Shown: positions 17,861-26,256 of the stretch, in pieces
Position numbering within the stretch: the stretch's first letter is position 1
How the letters are laid out: every line of letters starts with the position of its first letter
The notes under the pieces: generated by a model
Seen by the model: the letters and a program-made list of their open reading frames with translations, nothing else
The model's database searches: none
Told to the model about the DNA's origin: nothing
Position numbers and translations under genes: made by a program
NCBI RefSeq assembly: GCF_947487915.1
Contig: NZ_CANKYH010000005.1
Span: 62,001 to 126,000 of the forward strand
Direction: 5' to 3'
Length of the DNA: 64,000 bases
DNA from: an uncultured Serinicoccus sp.
Lineage (GTDB): Bacteria; Actinomycetota; Actinomycetes; Actinomycetales; Dermatophilaceae

Positions 17861-18208
17861 ATGTGCGACGACGGCACCGGCAACCACGAGATGGTCGCCA
17901 ACCCGCGGCGGGAGCAGATCCGGGCGACGCTGACCAACCTCGCCCCCGGCCTCGAGTCGCTGCGCGCGGCCTTCGACCCGGCCGAGCGCGCGACGATGTC
18001 CGCAGGGGCGTGGACCGGGGCGCCCGCGGACAGGTTCGGCGACGGGCTGTCCGCCCGCGCCCGCCGGCTGGGCAGGGCGGCCGAGCAGGCGCGCGAGCAG
18101 CTCCTCGAGGAGCTCGCGGCCGAGCCGGAGCAGGTGCGGCGCTGCGAGACCTACGGCACGATCCCGGGATGGCCGCTCACGCTGCCCCCCGTCGGGAGCA
18201 GGGGGTAA
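17861..18208 (+). CDS. Small WXG-like protein (possible secretion partner)
   Basis: 115 residues, predominantly helical, with a WTG turn at residues 51-53 ([11 protein letters not shown]) between two amphipathic helices, recalling WXG100/EsxA-type proteins, though the N-terminus is longer and the C-terminus ends in a Pro-rich tail. It has a good ribosome-binding site (AGGAGGGG) and ends 2 nt before the next gene. Pairs of a small WXG-like protein with a large multidomain protein are typical of ESX/type VII effectors, but no secretion ATPase genes are here. The WXG assignment is tentative. Confidence 0.65.
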   Translation: MCDDGTGNHEMVANPRREQIRATLTNLAPGLESLRAAFDPAERATMSAGAWTGAPADRFGDGLSARARRLGRAAEQAREQLLEELAAEPEQVRRCETYGTIPGWPLTLPPVGSRG

Positions 18209-18210
18209 CG

Positions 18211-19653
18211 ATGGCGAAGGTGTCGGTGGACCTCGAGGCGATGCGCGATCTGGTGCGCACCTTGCAGGGGGTGGAGGGCGAGGTCGCGGACGCCGAGTCA
18301 CGCATCCGGCAGGCGCTGACCGGGCTCGGGCTGTCGGCCCGCGACCTCTCGGGGGTCGCCGAGATCGGCGACTGGGCGACCCGCAAGCACCTGGTGCTGC
18401 GCAACCAGCTGTTCTACGCGGAGTGGCTGGCGGCGAGCGCACCGGGCATCCAGCGCACGGTCTCCTACGACCATCAGGCCGTGCCCGACCTGTCCTACGA
18501 GGAGGCCAAGCAGTTCGCCGACCGGGCCCGCGACCTCATGGACACCGACAGCATGCCGCCGCCGCAGGAGCTCATCGACCTCCTGGAGCGCTACGGCGGG
18601 GACGCGACCTTCGCCCTGCTCGTCCTCGACGGCTACCGCGAGGGCGACGGCTACGCGAGCACGGACATGGGGCCCAGCATCGACCTCGACTACCTCGCGG
18701 CGCTCGACGACTCGCCCGCCTCGGAGCGCTTCCTGCAGCTGTATGCCGGGTCGCTCGGAGTCCTCAGCCACGAGTTCGACTTCCCTGGCGCCGAGGACGT
18801 GACCGACGCGCGCGCGTTCGCGCTGCTCGCCAGCCGCGGCGAGTGGTCCGCCGACTGGCTCGTCGGCCTGGGTGAGGACGTCATCCGCATCGAGCAGCAG
18901 GACCCCGAGGCGTGGGCGGCCGAGATGACCGAGACCTCGCGCTTCCGCTACGACCGCCTGCCCGTGTTCCGCGACCCGCTGGGCGCGGACGTCATCGACC
19001 CGATGCCCTGGGTCCTGGAGGCGATGAGCACCAACCCGGAGGCCCTGCGGGCGTTCCTCCTCGGTGGCGAGGACGTCCCGATCCGGGTCGAGGACGGTGA
19101 CGACGAGTACGACGTGGACATCCCCGCCCACCTGCGCCACCTGGCCCTGGAGCGCGCGTGGGTGCAGGACCGGGGAGCCAGCCTGGGCGCGGCCCTCGTC
19201 GAGCTCTCCGCCGTGGACCCGGGCAGCATCGACCAGCACCTGGAGGACCTCGACCGCCTCAAGCCGATGGAGGGCTTCAACCCCCTGTCCTTCTTCACCC
19301 ACCTCGGGCTGGACGTCGTCGGCCTGGTCCCGGGTCTGGGTGAGTGGGCGGACGGCCTCAACGCCGCCATCTACGTCGGGGAGGGCAAGTACCTCAACGC
19401 CGGCTTCTCCACCGCCGCCGCGATCCCTGGTGCGGGCACCGGGTCGACCATCGCCAAGTGGATCTCGACGATCAACCGCGCCGGCGACGCCGGCGGCGCC
19501 ACGCTCACGGCGAAGGACGTCCAGGACCTCATCCGCTTCCGGCACCACGCCGTGCAGGGCGACGGCCAGGCAGGGCCGGGGCTCGACGTGCTCGACACCA
19601 CGGACCTGGAGCAGCAGAGCGTCGGAGGGTGGCAGGGCGCACCCGCGCGCTGA
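18211..19653 (+). CDS. Polymorphic-toxin-like protein with pre-toxin domain but no visible toxin
   Basis: 480 residues. The N-terminal third starts with a helical stretch like WXG/LXG effectors, then repeats of the LLERYGGDATFALLVL kind seen in actinobacterial ESX-associated proteins. Residues about 358-420 closely resemble the pre-toxin (PT-TG) domain: GLVPGLGEWADG, NAAIYVGEGKY and AAAIPGAGTGS in the usual order. In polymorphic toxins this domain immediately precedes a variable toxin domain; here only ~60 further residues remain and show no nuclease, deaminase or ADP-ribosyltransferase motif. No immunity-like gene follows. It may be a decayed toxin, a helper, or a novel short effector. Confidence 0.7.
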   Translation: MAKVSVDLEAMRDLVRTLQGVEGEVADAESRIRQALTGLGLSARDLSGVAEIGDWATRKHLVLRNQLFYAEWLAASAPGIQRTVSYDHQAVPDLSYEEAKQFADRARDLMDTDSMPPPQELIDLLERYGGDATFALLVLDGYREGDGYASTDMGPSIDLDYLAALDDSPASERFLQLYAGSLGVLSHEFDFPGAEDVTDARAFALLASRGEWSADWLVGLGEDVIRIEQQDPEAWAAEMTETSRFRYDRLPVFRDPLGADVIDPMPWVLEAMSTNPEALRAFLLGGEDVPIRVEDGDDEYDVDIPAHLRHLALERAWVQDRGASLGAALVELSAVDPGSIDQHLEDLDRLKPMEGFNPLSFFTHLGLDVVGLVPGLGEWADGLNAAIYVGEGKYLNAGFSTAAAIPGAGTGSTIAKWISTINRAGDAGGATLTAKDVQDLIRFRHHAVQGDGQAGPGLDVLDTTDLEQQSVGGWQGAPAR

Positions 19654-19656
19654 GCC

Positions 19657-20517
19657 TCACAACCGCAGCAGGGCCAGCGAGACGACCATGACGACGGCCC
19701 CGAGGAAGAGGCCGACCAGCACCTCGCGGTGGCCCACGGCATACCGTCGGGCCCCCGGGACGAGCTCGAGGAGGCTGACGGCCACCATCATCCCCGCGAC
19801 CAGCCCGAGCGACAGGTCCAGCCAGTCGGCGGGCAGCACGGCCCGGAGGGCGAGGTAGCCGAGCAGGCCACCGAGGGGCTCGGCGAGTCCGCTGAGGGTC
19901 GCCCACAGCATCGCCTGCCTCCGGTTGCGGGTGGCCGCGTAGATGGGGGCGGCCACCGCCAGACCCTCGGGCACGTTGTGGATGGCGATCGCGAGCGCCA
20001 GGACCGCCCCGCCCGCAGGGTCCTCGACGGTCGACAGGAAGGTCGCCAGGCCCTCCGGCAGGTTGTGCAGCGTCACCACGAGGGCGATGAGGACACCGCT
20101 GCGCAGCAGGGTCGGGTCCAGGCCGCGCACATCGGGCGCCCCCGGCGCCGGGCGGTGCGGGCGGTGCGGGAGGAGCCGGCGGAGGGCGTAGACGACCCCG
20201 GCCCCGAGGGTCATCGCGCCGAACACCGAGGCGACAGCGGCACCCCGACCGAGCGCCGTGGACATGCTGTCGAGGGCGGCGGGGGCGATCTGCAGGAGCG
20301 AGATGGTCATCATCAGGCCCGCCGCGAAGGCCAGGGCGAGCGCCATCATGCCCGGCCTCACCATCGCGGACCGTGTGCCGACCACCCCGCCGACACTCGT
20401 GGCCAGCCCGGCGAGCAGGGTGACGCCGAGAGCGAGCAGCACGGCATACCTCCTCGCGGGCGGCGGGTCGGACCGCGACGGCGTCACGGCGACGGCGGTG
20501 GGTGGGGTCGGCCGCAC
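19657..20517 (-). CDS. ZIP family metal transporter
   Basis: About 286 residues, eight membrane helices, with the paired ZIP metal-site motifs HNLPEG (helix 4) and HNVPEG (helix 5) and a short His-containing cytoplasmic loop (LLPHRPHRPAP) between helices 3 and 4. It probably imports zinc or another divalent metal. The start is uncertain: GTG codons at 20517 and 20487 are both plausible and neither has a clear ribosome-binding site. It converges on the pre-toxin gene with only 3 nt between stops. No Zur-like box is visible upstream. Confidence 0.85.
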   Translation of the reverse strand: MRPTPPTAVAVTPSRSDPPPARRYAVLLALGVTLLAGLATSVGGVVGTRSAMVRPGMMALALAFAAGLMMTISLLQIAPAALDSMSTALGRGAAVASVFGAMTLGAGVVYALRRLLPHRPHRPAPGAPDVRGLDPTLLRSGVLIALVVTLHNLPEGLATFLSTVEDPAGGAVLALAIAIHNVPEGLAVAAPIYAATRNRRQAMLWATLSGLAEPLGGLLGYLALRAVLPADWLDLSLGLVAGMMVAVSLLELVPGARRYAVGHREVLVGLFLGAVVMVVSLALLRL

Positions 20518-20583
20518 GACCGTACCGCCCGCCCCGGGCTCCGACGGTCGCAGACCTCGGCAGGTCGGGGCACGATGGGGACC

Positions 20584-21102
20584 ATGCGCATCACCGCTGA
20601 GCACGGGGACCTCACCACGACGAGCGTGGACGCCGTGGTCAACGCCGCCAACTCGACGCTGCTGGGAGGCGGTGGTGTGGACGGCGCGCTGCACGCGGCC
20701 GCGGGGCCCGAGCTGCTGGAGGAGTGCCGCAGGGTCCGCGCCGCACGCTGGCACGACGGCCTCCCGGTCGGCGAGGCGGTCGCGACCGGCGCCGGGCGGC
20801 TGCCGGCGCGGTGGGTCATCCACACGGTCGGGCCGGACCGTCGTCGCGGCCAGACGGACCCCGAGCTGCTGGCGTCCTGCTTCCGCCGCAGCCTGGAGGT
20901 GGCGCAGGAGGTGGGTGCCCGGACGGTCGCCTTCCCGGCGGTCAGTGCCGGGGTCTTCGGCTGGGACGCCGCGCAGGTGGCGGACGTGGCGGCGCGTACG
21001 GTGCGGGCCACCGCCCCGGCGGTGCCGTCCGTGGAGGAGGTCCGCTTCGTCCTCGTCAGCACCGAGGTGCTGGCGCACTTCGAGCGCGCGCTCGGGGACT
21101 GA
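20584..21102 (+). CDS. Macro-domain protein (O-acetyl-ADP-ribose deacetylase type)
   Basis: 172 residues covering one macro domain: GDLT near residue 8, the ligand-binding VVNAANSTLLGGGGVDGALH (about 18-37), GEAVATGAGRLPARWVIHTVGP and the second glycine loop FPAVSAGVFGW. This matches the YmdB/MacroD branch that removes acetyl or ADP-ribosyl groups. The ATG at 20584 starts directly on the first strand (MRITAEHGD). It is divergent from the ZIP gene. Confidence 0.94.
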   Translation: MRITAEHGDLTTTSVDAVVNAANSTLLGGGGVDGALHAAAGPELLEECRRVRAARWHDGLPVGEAVATGAGRLPARWVIHTVGPDRRRGQTDPELLASCFRRSLEVAQEVGARTVAFPAVSAGVFGWDAAQVADVAARTVRATAPAVPSVEEVRFVLVSTEVLAHFERALGD

Positions 21103-21117
21103 GACCGCCCACGCCCG

Positions 21118-22623
21118 TCAGGGCCAGCCGTGCTCCAGGGCCCGACCGAGCGCCGCCTCTGCCTCCTGCACCGCCTGGGCGCGGGCGGCCTCCCGGGCGG
21201 CAAGCAGGTCGTAGGTCTGGCTCGGCTCCCCCGCGCGCCGAGCGGTGTCGGCGAGTGCTCGTAGCCGGTCGACAGCCAGGGCCGCGTCCTGGACGGCACC
21301 CAGCGTCTCGGTGACCTGCTCCCACGCCTCGGCGGCCCCGGAGGCCTGCCCGCCCAGGGTCGGGGCGAGAGCCTCGCAGGCGTAGCGCACGGCCTTGGCC
21401 CGCTTGCGGGTCTCGTGCAGCAGGCGCACCCGCTGCTCGCCCTCGGCCCGGGCAGCGGCGTCGGCCTCCGTCCGCGCCCGGTCGACGGCCCGCCCCACGA
21501 GGTCCGGCAGGACCGTGCCGGCGCGACCGCTGGCCCGTCCCCGCCACGGCGGCGCCGCCAGCAGCTCCAGCAACCGGTCCACCAGCTCGAGGTAGCGCTC
21601 GGAGTCCAGCACCTGGACGAGCGCGTGGTGCGCCGCCGCGTGGAGCTGATCCAGCTCGGAGCGCACCCGCTCGCGCACCGGGCCGACCACCTCGTGCTCC
21701 GCCAGGTCCTGGACTGCTGCCAGGAGGTGGTCGCGCACCACCTCGGCGTCGCGCGGCTCCCCCAGCGCGGTCGCGAACCACCGGATCTCCTCGCGCAGAG
21801 GATCGGTGACCTCGCGGTCGAGGAGCCGGCGGAAGGTGCGCAGGGAGCTGCGCAGCCGTCTCGTGGCGACCCGCGTCCGGTGGACCGCGTCCGGCACGTC
21901 GGCGCGCACGTCGCCCTCCCGGGCCACGATCACCGCCACCTGCGCCGCGAGATGGGCCAGCACGACGTCCGCGGCAGGTCCCTCGGCGGAGGGTGGCTCG
22001 CCCCGCCGCGCGCGCTCCGGCCGGTCGCCCAGGGCGCGCGTCAGCTTGGAGGGGTGGTCGGCCAGCGGCACCCCCTGGCCCTCGAAGGAGCTGGCGAGCT
22101 GCTCGAGCAGCCCCGTATCGCCGTCGACGAGCTCGACCTCCAGCTCACGCCACGTGTCCCCCGCCGGCAGGGCGGTCACCCGGTCGTCGCACAGCTGGGC
22201 GAGCACCACCTCCGGGCGGACAGGGTCGAGGAGGTCGAGCTCGACGCGGTGGGTGACCAGCACGGCCGACGGGAGCAGGGCGCCCTCAGCTCCGTCCGGC
22301 AGCTCCTCCCCCAGGGCCACGCGGAGCTCCTCGTGCAGGGCCCGCGGCACCCGAAGCCGGCCGGGGCCGTCCCCGAGCGGGGCGTGCACCTCCAGCCGGG
22401 TGCCGTCCGGGCGCGGCAGCTTGAGGTGCCAGCCGGCGTCCGCACCACCCTCGCGGCGGCGCAGCGTGATGCGGTGTGAGACGAGGCACAGGTCCTGGGT
22501 GTCCACGTAGACGGCACGCATGCGCTGCTCCCGCACCGGCCCCACCTCGACGAGGTACCCCACCTCGGGGAGCGGGTCAGCTGCGCCGATGGTGAACTTC
22601 AGCTCGGACTCGACCTGCCTCAT
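21118..22623 (-). CDS. CYTH-CHAD domain protein
   Basis: 501 residues. The N-terminal CYTH/triphosphate-tunnel domain starts with VESELKFTI, close to the ExExK hallmark, and has charged strands such as HRITLRRREGG. The C-terminal CHAD domain (about 215-500) is helical with conserved histidines and arginines (VHRTRVATRRLRSSLRTF around 250; LHETRKRAKAVRYACE around 410) that bind polyphosphate. Such fusions are linked to inorganic polyphosphate or triphosphate metabolism, which may relate to the pst operon 7 kb away. The ATG is preceded by a purine-rich GAGAGAGG. Confidence 0.92.
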   Translation of the reverse strand: MRQVESELKFTIGAADPLPEVGYLVEVGPVREQRMRAVYVDTQDLCLVSHRITLRRREGGADAGWHLKLPRPDGTRLEVHAPLGDGPGRLRVPRALHEELRVALGEELPDGAEGALLPSAVLVTHRVELDLLDPVRPEVVLAQLCDDRVTALPAGDTWRELEVELVDGDTGLLEQLASSFEGQGVPLADHPSKLTRALGDRPERARRGEPPSAEGPAADVVLAHLAAQVAVIVAREGDVRADVPDAVHRTRVATRRLRSSLRTFRRLLDREVTDPLREEIRWFATALGEPRDAEVVRDHLLAAVQDLAEHEVVGPVRERVRSELDQLHAAAHHALVQVLDSERYLELVDRLLELLAAPPWRGRASGRAGTVLPDLVGRAVDRARTEADAAARAEGEQRVRLLHETRKRAKAVRYACEALAPTLGGQASGAAEAWEQVTETLGAVQDAALAVDRLRALADTARRAGEPSQTYDLLAAREAARAQAVQEAEAALGRALEHGWP

Positions 22624-22711
22624 ACCCGCCTCTCTCCCACATCGACGCGCCGCCCGACCCGGTCGAGTGACCTGCCGTCGGTGCACCGTCGACCCTAGGT
22701 GGCCCGGTCGG

Positions 22712-23020
22712 TCAGTGGGTGGCGGGCCGCGGGTCGCCCGGCTCGTCGTACCACCCGCCGTGCTCGCGGGCCAGGTCGGTGAAGCGCTCGCGCAGCGCCT
22801 CGTAGGCCCCGCCCCCGGACGCGTCGGGCAGCCGGGTGTCACTGATGTGCACCACCCACCCGGCCTCGCCCTGCCCCTGGTGGCGTTCGGACTCCGGGAC
22901 GACGCGCACCTGCAGGAACCCCTCCGCGCCCAGGTCCTCGGCGATGGCCTCGGCCACCTCGCGGTCCCGCAGGGCGACGAGGTGCTCGCTACCGGGGTGC
23001 GCGGACTGCGTGGTGGTCAC
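22712..23020 (-). CDS. Small protein resembling RraB-family RNase E regulators
   Basis: 102 residues of alpha/beta type. The arrangement of a helix (REVAEAIAEDLGAEGF), strands with VRVVPE and WVVHISD, and a C-terminal helix ending EHGGWYDEP resembles RraB-type proteins, which inhibit RNase E; the match is by pattern only and could be wrong. The GTG start at 23020 is supported by a TACGCT -10 element exactly 6 nt upstream. Confidence 0.55.
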   Translation of the reverse strand: MTTTQSAHPGSEHLVALRDREVAEAIAEDLGAEGFLQVRVVPESERHQGQGEAGWVVHISDTRLPDASGGGAYEALRERFTDLAREHGGWYDEPGDPRPATH

Positions 23021-23026
23021 GCCTGC

Positions 23027-23032
23027 AGCGTA
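23027..23032 (-). promoter_or_regulatory. Leaderless -10 element of the RraB-like gene
   Basis: Minus-strand TACGCT, six bases, GTG at 23020. It decides the start of this otherwise unclear gene. Confidence 0.5.
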
Positions 23033-23101
23033 GGAGGTGCGCGCCCGCCCCGGCCACAGGCGCTCAGGGTGTCGACGATCCACCCCGGTCAGTCTCCAGA
23101 C

Positions 23102-23250
23102 ACGTCACACTGAGTCGTCCTCCGGATCAGCGCGCCACTGATCCACCATCAGACTCAGCCCGCCACTGACCCCTTCCTCGGATCAGGGCGCCGATGACCC
23201 GCCACCGGATTCAGCCCGCCACTGATCCGGTATCTGACTCAATGTGACGT
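23102..23250. repeat. ~150-bp repeat element with inverted ends and internal direct repeats
   Basis: The left arm (23102-23132, starting ACGTCACACTGAGTC) and the right arm (23220-23250, complement starting ACGTCACATTGAGTC) are imperfect inverted repeats matching at about 25 of 31 positions. Between them TCAGCCCGCCACTGA occurs twice (around 23155 and 23211), and GGATCAG-N7-CTGATCC forms a small hairpin at 23124-23144. The element fills the gap between the RraB-like and GNAT genes and has no coding potential. It looks like a MITE or REP-type element. Identical copies elsewhere in the genome cannot be checked here. Confidence 0.65.
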
Positions 23251-23310
23251 CTCGGCGACCTGGTGGCCTGGGGTGCCCGGAAATTTGTGCCGCCCTGCGG
23301 CGCGCATCAG

Positions 23311-23316
23311 TAGCAT
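23311..23316 (+). promoter_or_regulatory. Leaderless -10 element of the GNAT gene
   Basis: TAGCAT, seven bases, GTG at 23324. Confidence 0.5.
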
Positions 23317-23323
23317 CGGCCCG

Positions 23324-23947
23324 GTGCCCGCGCTGCTCACCGACACCCCCACGCTGACCGGCGGCCTGGTCGAGCTCCGACCGGTCGCTGCGCACGACGT
23401 CGTGCGGTTGCACGCGTTGATGCGCGACCCCGAGGTAGGCCGGCTCACCGGGTCCGTGCACGACGACTCGGAGGACGAGACCGACCCGTGGACGGTCGCG
23501 CAGCTGCAGGAGGTCTACGCCCGCTGGGCCGACGACACCGACCGGCTGGTCTGGGCGGTCGTCGACCGCGGCACCGGCCAGGTCGTCGGCGAGGCGGTGC
23601 TGCTCGACCACGACCCCGGCAACTCCTCCATCGGCTTCCGCATCTGGCTGGGGGTTTCACGCGACCGTGGTCTCGGCACCGAGGCGACACGCCTCGCGGT
23701 CGGGCACGCCTTCGAGGTCCTGGGGCTGCACCGGGTCGAGCTCGAGGTCTACGCGTTCAACCCGCGCGCGCGGCGGGTCTACGAGAAGGTCGGCTTCGTG
23801 CTCGAGGGGACGAGGCGGGAGGCGCTGCGGTATGCCGACGGCTGGGTCGACTGCCACGTCATGGGGATCCTGGCGCGGGAGTGGCCACCACCTCTCGACC
23901 CAGGGTCTCCGGCGCGCGGAACCACACGGCCGCCCCCAGCACGCTGA
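23324..23947 (+). CDS. GNAT N-acetyltransferase (RimJ/RimL-like)
   Basis: 207 residues. The GNAT core is visible: an opening strand LVELRPV, a strand WAVVDRGTGQVVGEAVL, the acetyl-CoA-binding SRDRGLGTEATRLAVGHAF, and the late VELEVYAFNPRARRVYEKVGFVLEGTRREA typical of RimJ/RimL-type protein acetyltransferases. Substrate unknown. I chose the GTG at 23324, placed by a leaderless promoter, over an in-frame ATG at 23273. Its 3' end overlaps the opposite-strand MFS gene by 89 nt. Confidence 0.88.
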   Translation: MPALLTDTPTLTGGLVELRPVAAHDVVRLHALMRDPEVGRLTGSVHDDSEDETDPWTVAQLQEVYARWADDTDRLVWAVVDRGTGQVVGEAVLLDHDPGNSSIGFRIWLGVSRDRGLGTEATRLAVGHAFEVLGLHRVELEVYAFNPRARRVYEKVGFVLEGTRREALRYADGWVDCHVMGILAREWPPPLDPGSPARGTTRPPPAR

Positions 23948-25100
23948 CGACCCCGGTGACGGCCAGCGCCGCCCCGAAGCCGACGAGGTCGACCACGGCC
24001 CCGATGAGCACCGGTCCGACGATGACGCCGACGTCGGTCGCCATCTGGTAGGTGGACAGCACGGTGCCGCCCTTGCGCTCCTGCCCCACGATGTCGGCGA
24101 CCGCCGCCTGCTGCGCCGGGTTGACGAAGCCCGCCCCCACACCGGAGACGAAGCTCAGCCCTAGCAGCACCGCGAGCGAGGCGACGACGGCGAGACCAGG
24201 GAGCAGGCTCAGCCCGAGCACCCCCAGCGACAGCCCAGAGGTGGTCATCCCCACGATGACGAGCGGGCGCCGGCCCACCCGGTCGGCCAGGCGGCCGGTG
24301 ACCTGCAGCGTGATCGCTGTGCCCAGCGCCGCGGCCGTGAGCGTCGCGCCGGCCACCCACGGCTCGTCCAGCACCGCCGCCGCGAGCAACGGGATCACCG
24401 CCATCCGTACCCCGAGGTTGGCCCACCCGTTGGCCACGCCGCACGCCAGCGCCGCCCGGTACGCCCGGTCGCCCAGCGCCTCCCGGACCGTGAGGACCGG
24501 CCGGTCCTCCTCGCCCGGCGGCGGCCGCAGCCTCGCCCCGCCCAGCCCCAGACCCACGACCAGGGCCGCGACGACGAGCGCGACGGCATACACGACGAAG
24601 GGCAGCCGCATCCCCCATCCGGCGATGAGCCCGCCGATGACCGGGCCCAGCATCGACCCGATGATGAACGAGCTGCCCCACAGCGAGCTCACCCGTCCTC
24701 GGATCGTCGGTGGCGCGAGCCGCACCACGAGGGCGATCGCCGAGATGGTGAACATCGTCGAGCCGACCCCACCGAGGCCGCGGAAGACGAGGAGCTGCCA
24801 GTAGGTCTGCGCGTACGCCGTGGCGAAGGAGGAGACGGCCACGATGAGCAGCCCGGTGAGATAGACCGGACGCTCTCCCAGTCGCTGCACCAGCCGGCCA
24901 CCCACCGGCGCGAAGACCAGCCGGCAGAACGCGAAGGCCGACACCACGACCGTCGCCGCGGTGGCGCCCACGTCGAACGAACGCGCGAACCCCGGCAGCA
25001 CGGGGGACACGAGACCGAACCCGACCGCGATGACGAAGGACGCGCCGACGAGGATCCAGATCTCGGAGGGTATGCGGACCCGCTCGCCGACCGCGCTCAC
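23859..25100 (-). CDS. MFS transporter
   Basis: 413 residues, 12 membrane helices, MFS multidrug type: GGRLVQRLGERPVYL after helix 2 is a motif-A variant, repeated in the second half as GRLADRVGRRPLVI. The GTG start overlaps the stop of the upstream ATPase gene as GTGA, so it is the second gene of that unit. The last 30 codons overlap the convergent GNAT gene. Substrate unknown. Confidence 0.88.
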   Translation of the reverse strand: MSAVGERVRIPSEIWILVGASFVIAVGFGLVSPVLPGFARSFDVGATAATVVVSAFAFCRLVFAPVGGRLVQRLGERPVYLTGLLIVAVSSFATAYAQTYWQLLVFRGLGGVGSTMFTISAIALVVRLAPPTIRGRVSSLWGSSFIIGSMLGPVIGGLIAGWGMRLPFVVYAVALVVAALVVGLGLGGARLRPPPGEEDRPVLTVREALGDRAYRAALACGVANGWANLGVRMAVIPLLAAAVLDEPWVAGATLTAAALGTAITLQVTGRLADRVGRRPLVIVGMTTSGLSLGVLGLSLLPGLAVVASLAVLLGLSFVSGVGAGFVNPAQQAAVADIVGQERKGGTVLSTYQMATDVGVIVGPVLIGAVVDLVGFGAALAVTGVVSVLGAAVWFRAPETLGREVVATPAPGSP

Positions 25101-26206
25101 CCTCGCCTCAGGTGCTCGCGCAGGTAGGGCAGGGCCATGTCGACGAGGCCGTGGCCGACCGGCGCGATGAGCTCGCGGTCGATGAGCCGGCCGCGCACGA
25201 CGTTGCCGTGCTGCTTGCTCACCCCCAGCCGGGCGGCCACCTCTCCCGTGGACGAGGGGCCCTCGTCGAGAGCCATGGCCCGCAGGTAGTCGAGCTGGCC
25301 CTGCGGCACCTGCCGCAGGGCCGGGGTGTGCACCAGCCGGCTCATCCGGTCGATCACGACCGGCAACGTGGCCTCCACGTCCGCGAGGGTGATGACCTCG
25401 TCCTCCCCGGCAGCACGCCAGGCCTGGTAGCCCACGAGCTGCAGCAGGTAGGGGTAGCCGTGCACGACGTCGGCCAGCCGCTCCCCGGCCTCGGCGCTGA
25501 TCACCCGCCCGGCCTCGCGAACCGTCCGGACGGCGGCGTCCAGCACCTCCGCGCGCCGCAGCGGAGCGAGGTCGACGCGCTCGGCCCGTCGCAGGAACGT
25601 CGAGCCCTGCTGCCCCAGGAGGGCCGCGATCCCCGTCGGCAGACCGGCCCCCACGAAGGCGATCTCGCTCTCGTCCCGCAGCAGGTGCTGGTAGGCGGAC
25701 GCCAGCCGCGCGACGTCCTCGATGGGAGCAGCCTGGACCTCGTCCAGGGTCAGCAGCACCCCGGTGCCGTGCGACCGGGCGATCCCGGTGAGTCGCTGCA
25801 GCATCGTCGCGACGCTGGGGGTCGTGGGGTAGGTGTCGGAGGTGTCCGTGGACACCGACCCCACGGCGCTGATGCTGCCGCCGGTGATGCGCCGCCGCTG
25901 GGAGGCGGGATCGTGCTCGGTGAGGCGGGCGGGCAGCACCGTCCGCTCCAGCTCGCTCATCAACCCCGGACCCTCCGGGAGCCGCAGCACGTGCCAGCCG
26001 CGGACCCGGGCCCGTTCCTCCAGCTCGTTGAGCAGGACGGTCTTGCCCATGCCGCGTGCCCCACTGAGCAGGATCGAGCGCATGGGCGACCCCGGGCCCT
26101 CGTCGAGGGCGATGTCGAACTCGTCGAGCAGGTCGGCCCGGCCCGCCACCACCCGGGGGCTCGTGCCGAAGCTCGGACGGAAGGGGTTGCCCCCGCGCGC
26201 GCCCAT
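25097..26206 (-). CDS. AAA+ ATPase with C-terminal winged helix (Orc/archaeal-ATPase type)
   Basis: 369 residues. Walker A GARGMGKT at 49-56, Walker B LLTLDE with Asp155/Glu156, a sensor-like AFVGAGLP around 185, and a C-terminal winged-helix region (STGEVAARLGVSKQHGNVVRGRLIDRELI, about 325-355). This is the layout of stand-alone STAND/Orc1-like ATPases whose role in bacteria is mostly unknown. I prefer the ATG at 26206 because GGGAGG lies 8 nt upstream; the GTG at 26212 is too close to it. Three AT-rich 9-bp repeats lie just upstream. The MFS gene follows with a GTGA overlap. Confidence 0.85.
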   Translation of the reverse strand: MGARGGNPFRPSFGTSPRVVAGRADLLDEFDIALDEGPGSPMRSILLSGARGMGKTVLLNELEERARVRGWHVLRLPEGPGLMSELERTVLPARLTEHDPASQRRRITGGSISAVGSVSTDTSDTYPTTPSVATMLQRLTGIARSHGTGVLLTLDEVQAAPIEDVARLASAYQHLLRDESEIAFVGAGLPTGIAALLGQQGSTFLRRAERVDLAPLRRAEVLDAAVRTVREAGRVISAEAGERLADVVHGYPYLLQLVGYQAWRAAGEDEVITLADVEATLPVVIDRMSRLVHTPALRQVPQGQLDYLRAMALDEGPSSTGEVAARLGVSKQHGNVVRGRLIDRELIAPVGHGLVDMALPYLREHLRRG

Positions 26207-26229
26207 CGGCACACCTCCCTCCCTGCCGC

Positions 26230-26256
26230 GTTATACCTGTTATATCTGTTATACCA
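26230..26256 (-). promoter_or_regulatory. Three 9-bp direct repeats forming the ATPase promoter/operator
   Basis: GTTATACCT, GTTATATCT and GTTATACCA follow one another without gaps, and a degenerate fourth (GTTGTACCC, 26276-26284) lies inside the preceding gene. On the minus strand each unit contains TATAAC, a good -10 hexamer. The block is 24 nt from the ATPase start and also holds the stop codon of the threonine dehydratase. A binding site for the ATPase's own winged helix is a plausible reading. Confidence 0.6.

Noticed and set aside
17638..18210. In-frame upstream extension of the pre-toxin gene
   Set aside because: It runs through the HAIR box region and the WXG-like gene in another frame; the ATG at 18211, 2 nt after the WXG-like stop, is far more likely.
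23102..23250. CRISPR array
   Set aside because: Repeats are short, imperfect and not regularly spaced, and no cas genes are present.
26230..26256. Plasmid or phage replication origin
   Set aside because: The ATPase is Orc-like, but there is no partition, relaxase or replication gene and neighbouring genes are ordinary chromosomal ones; kept only as an operator or iteron-like repeat.
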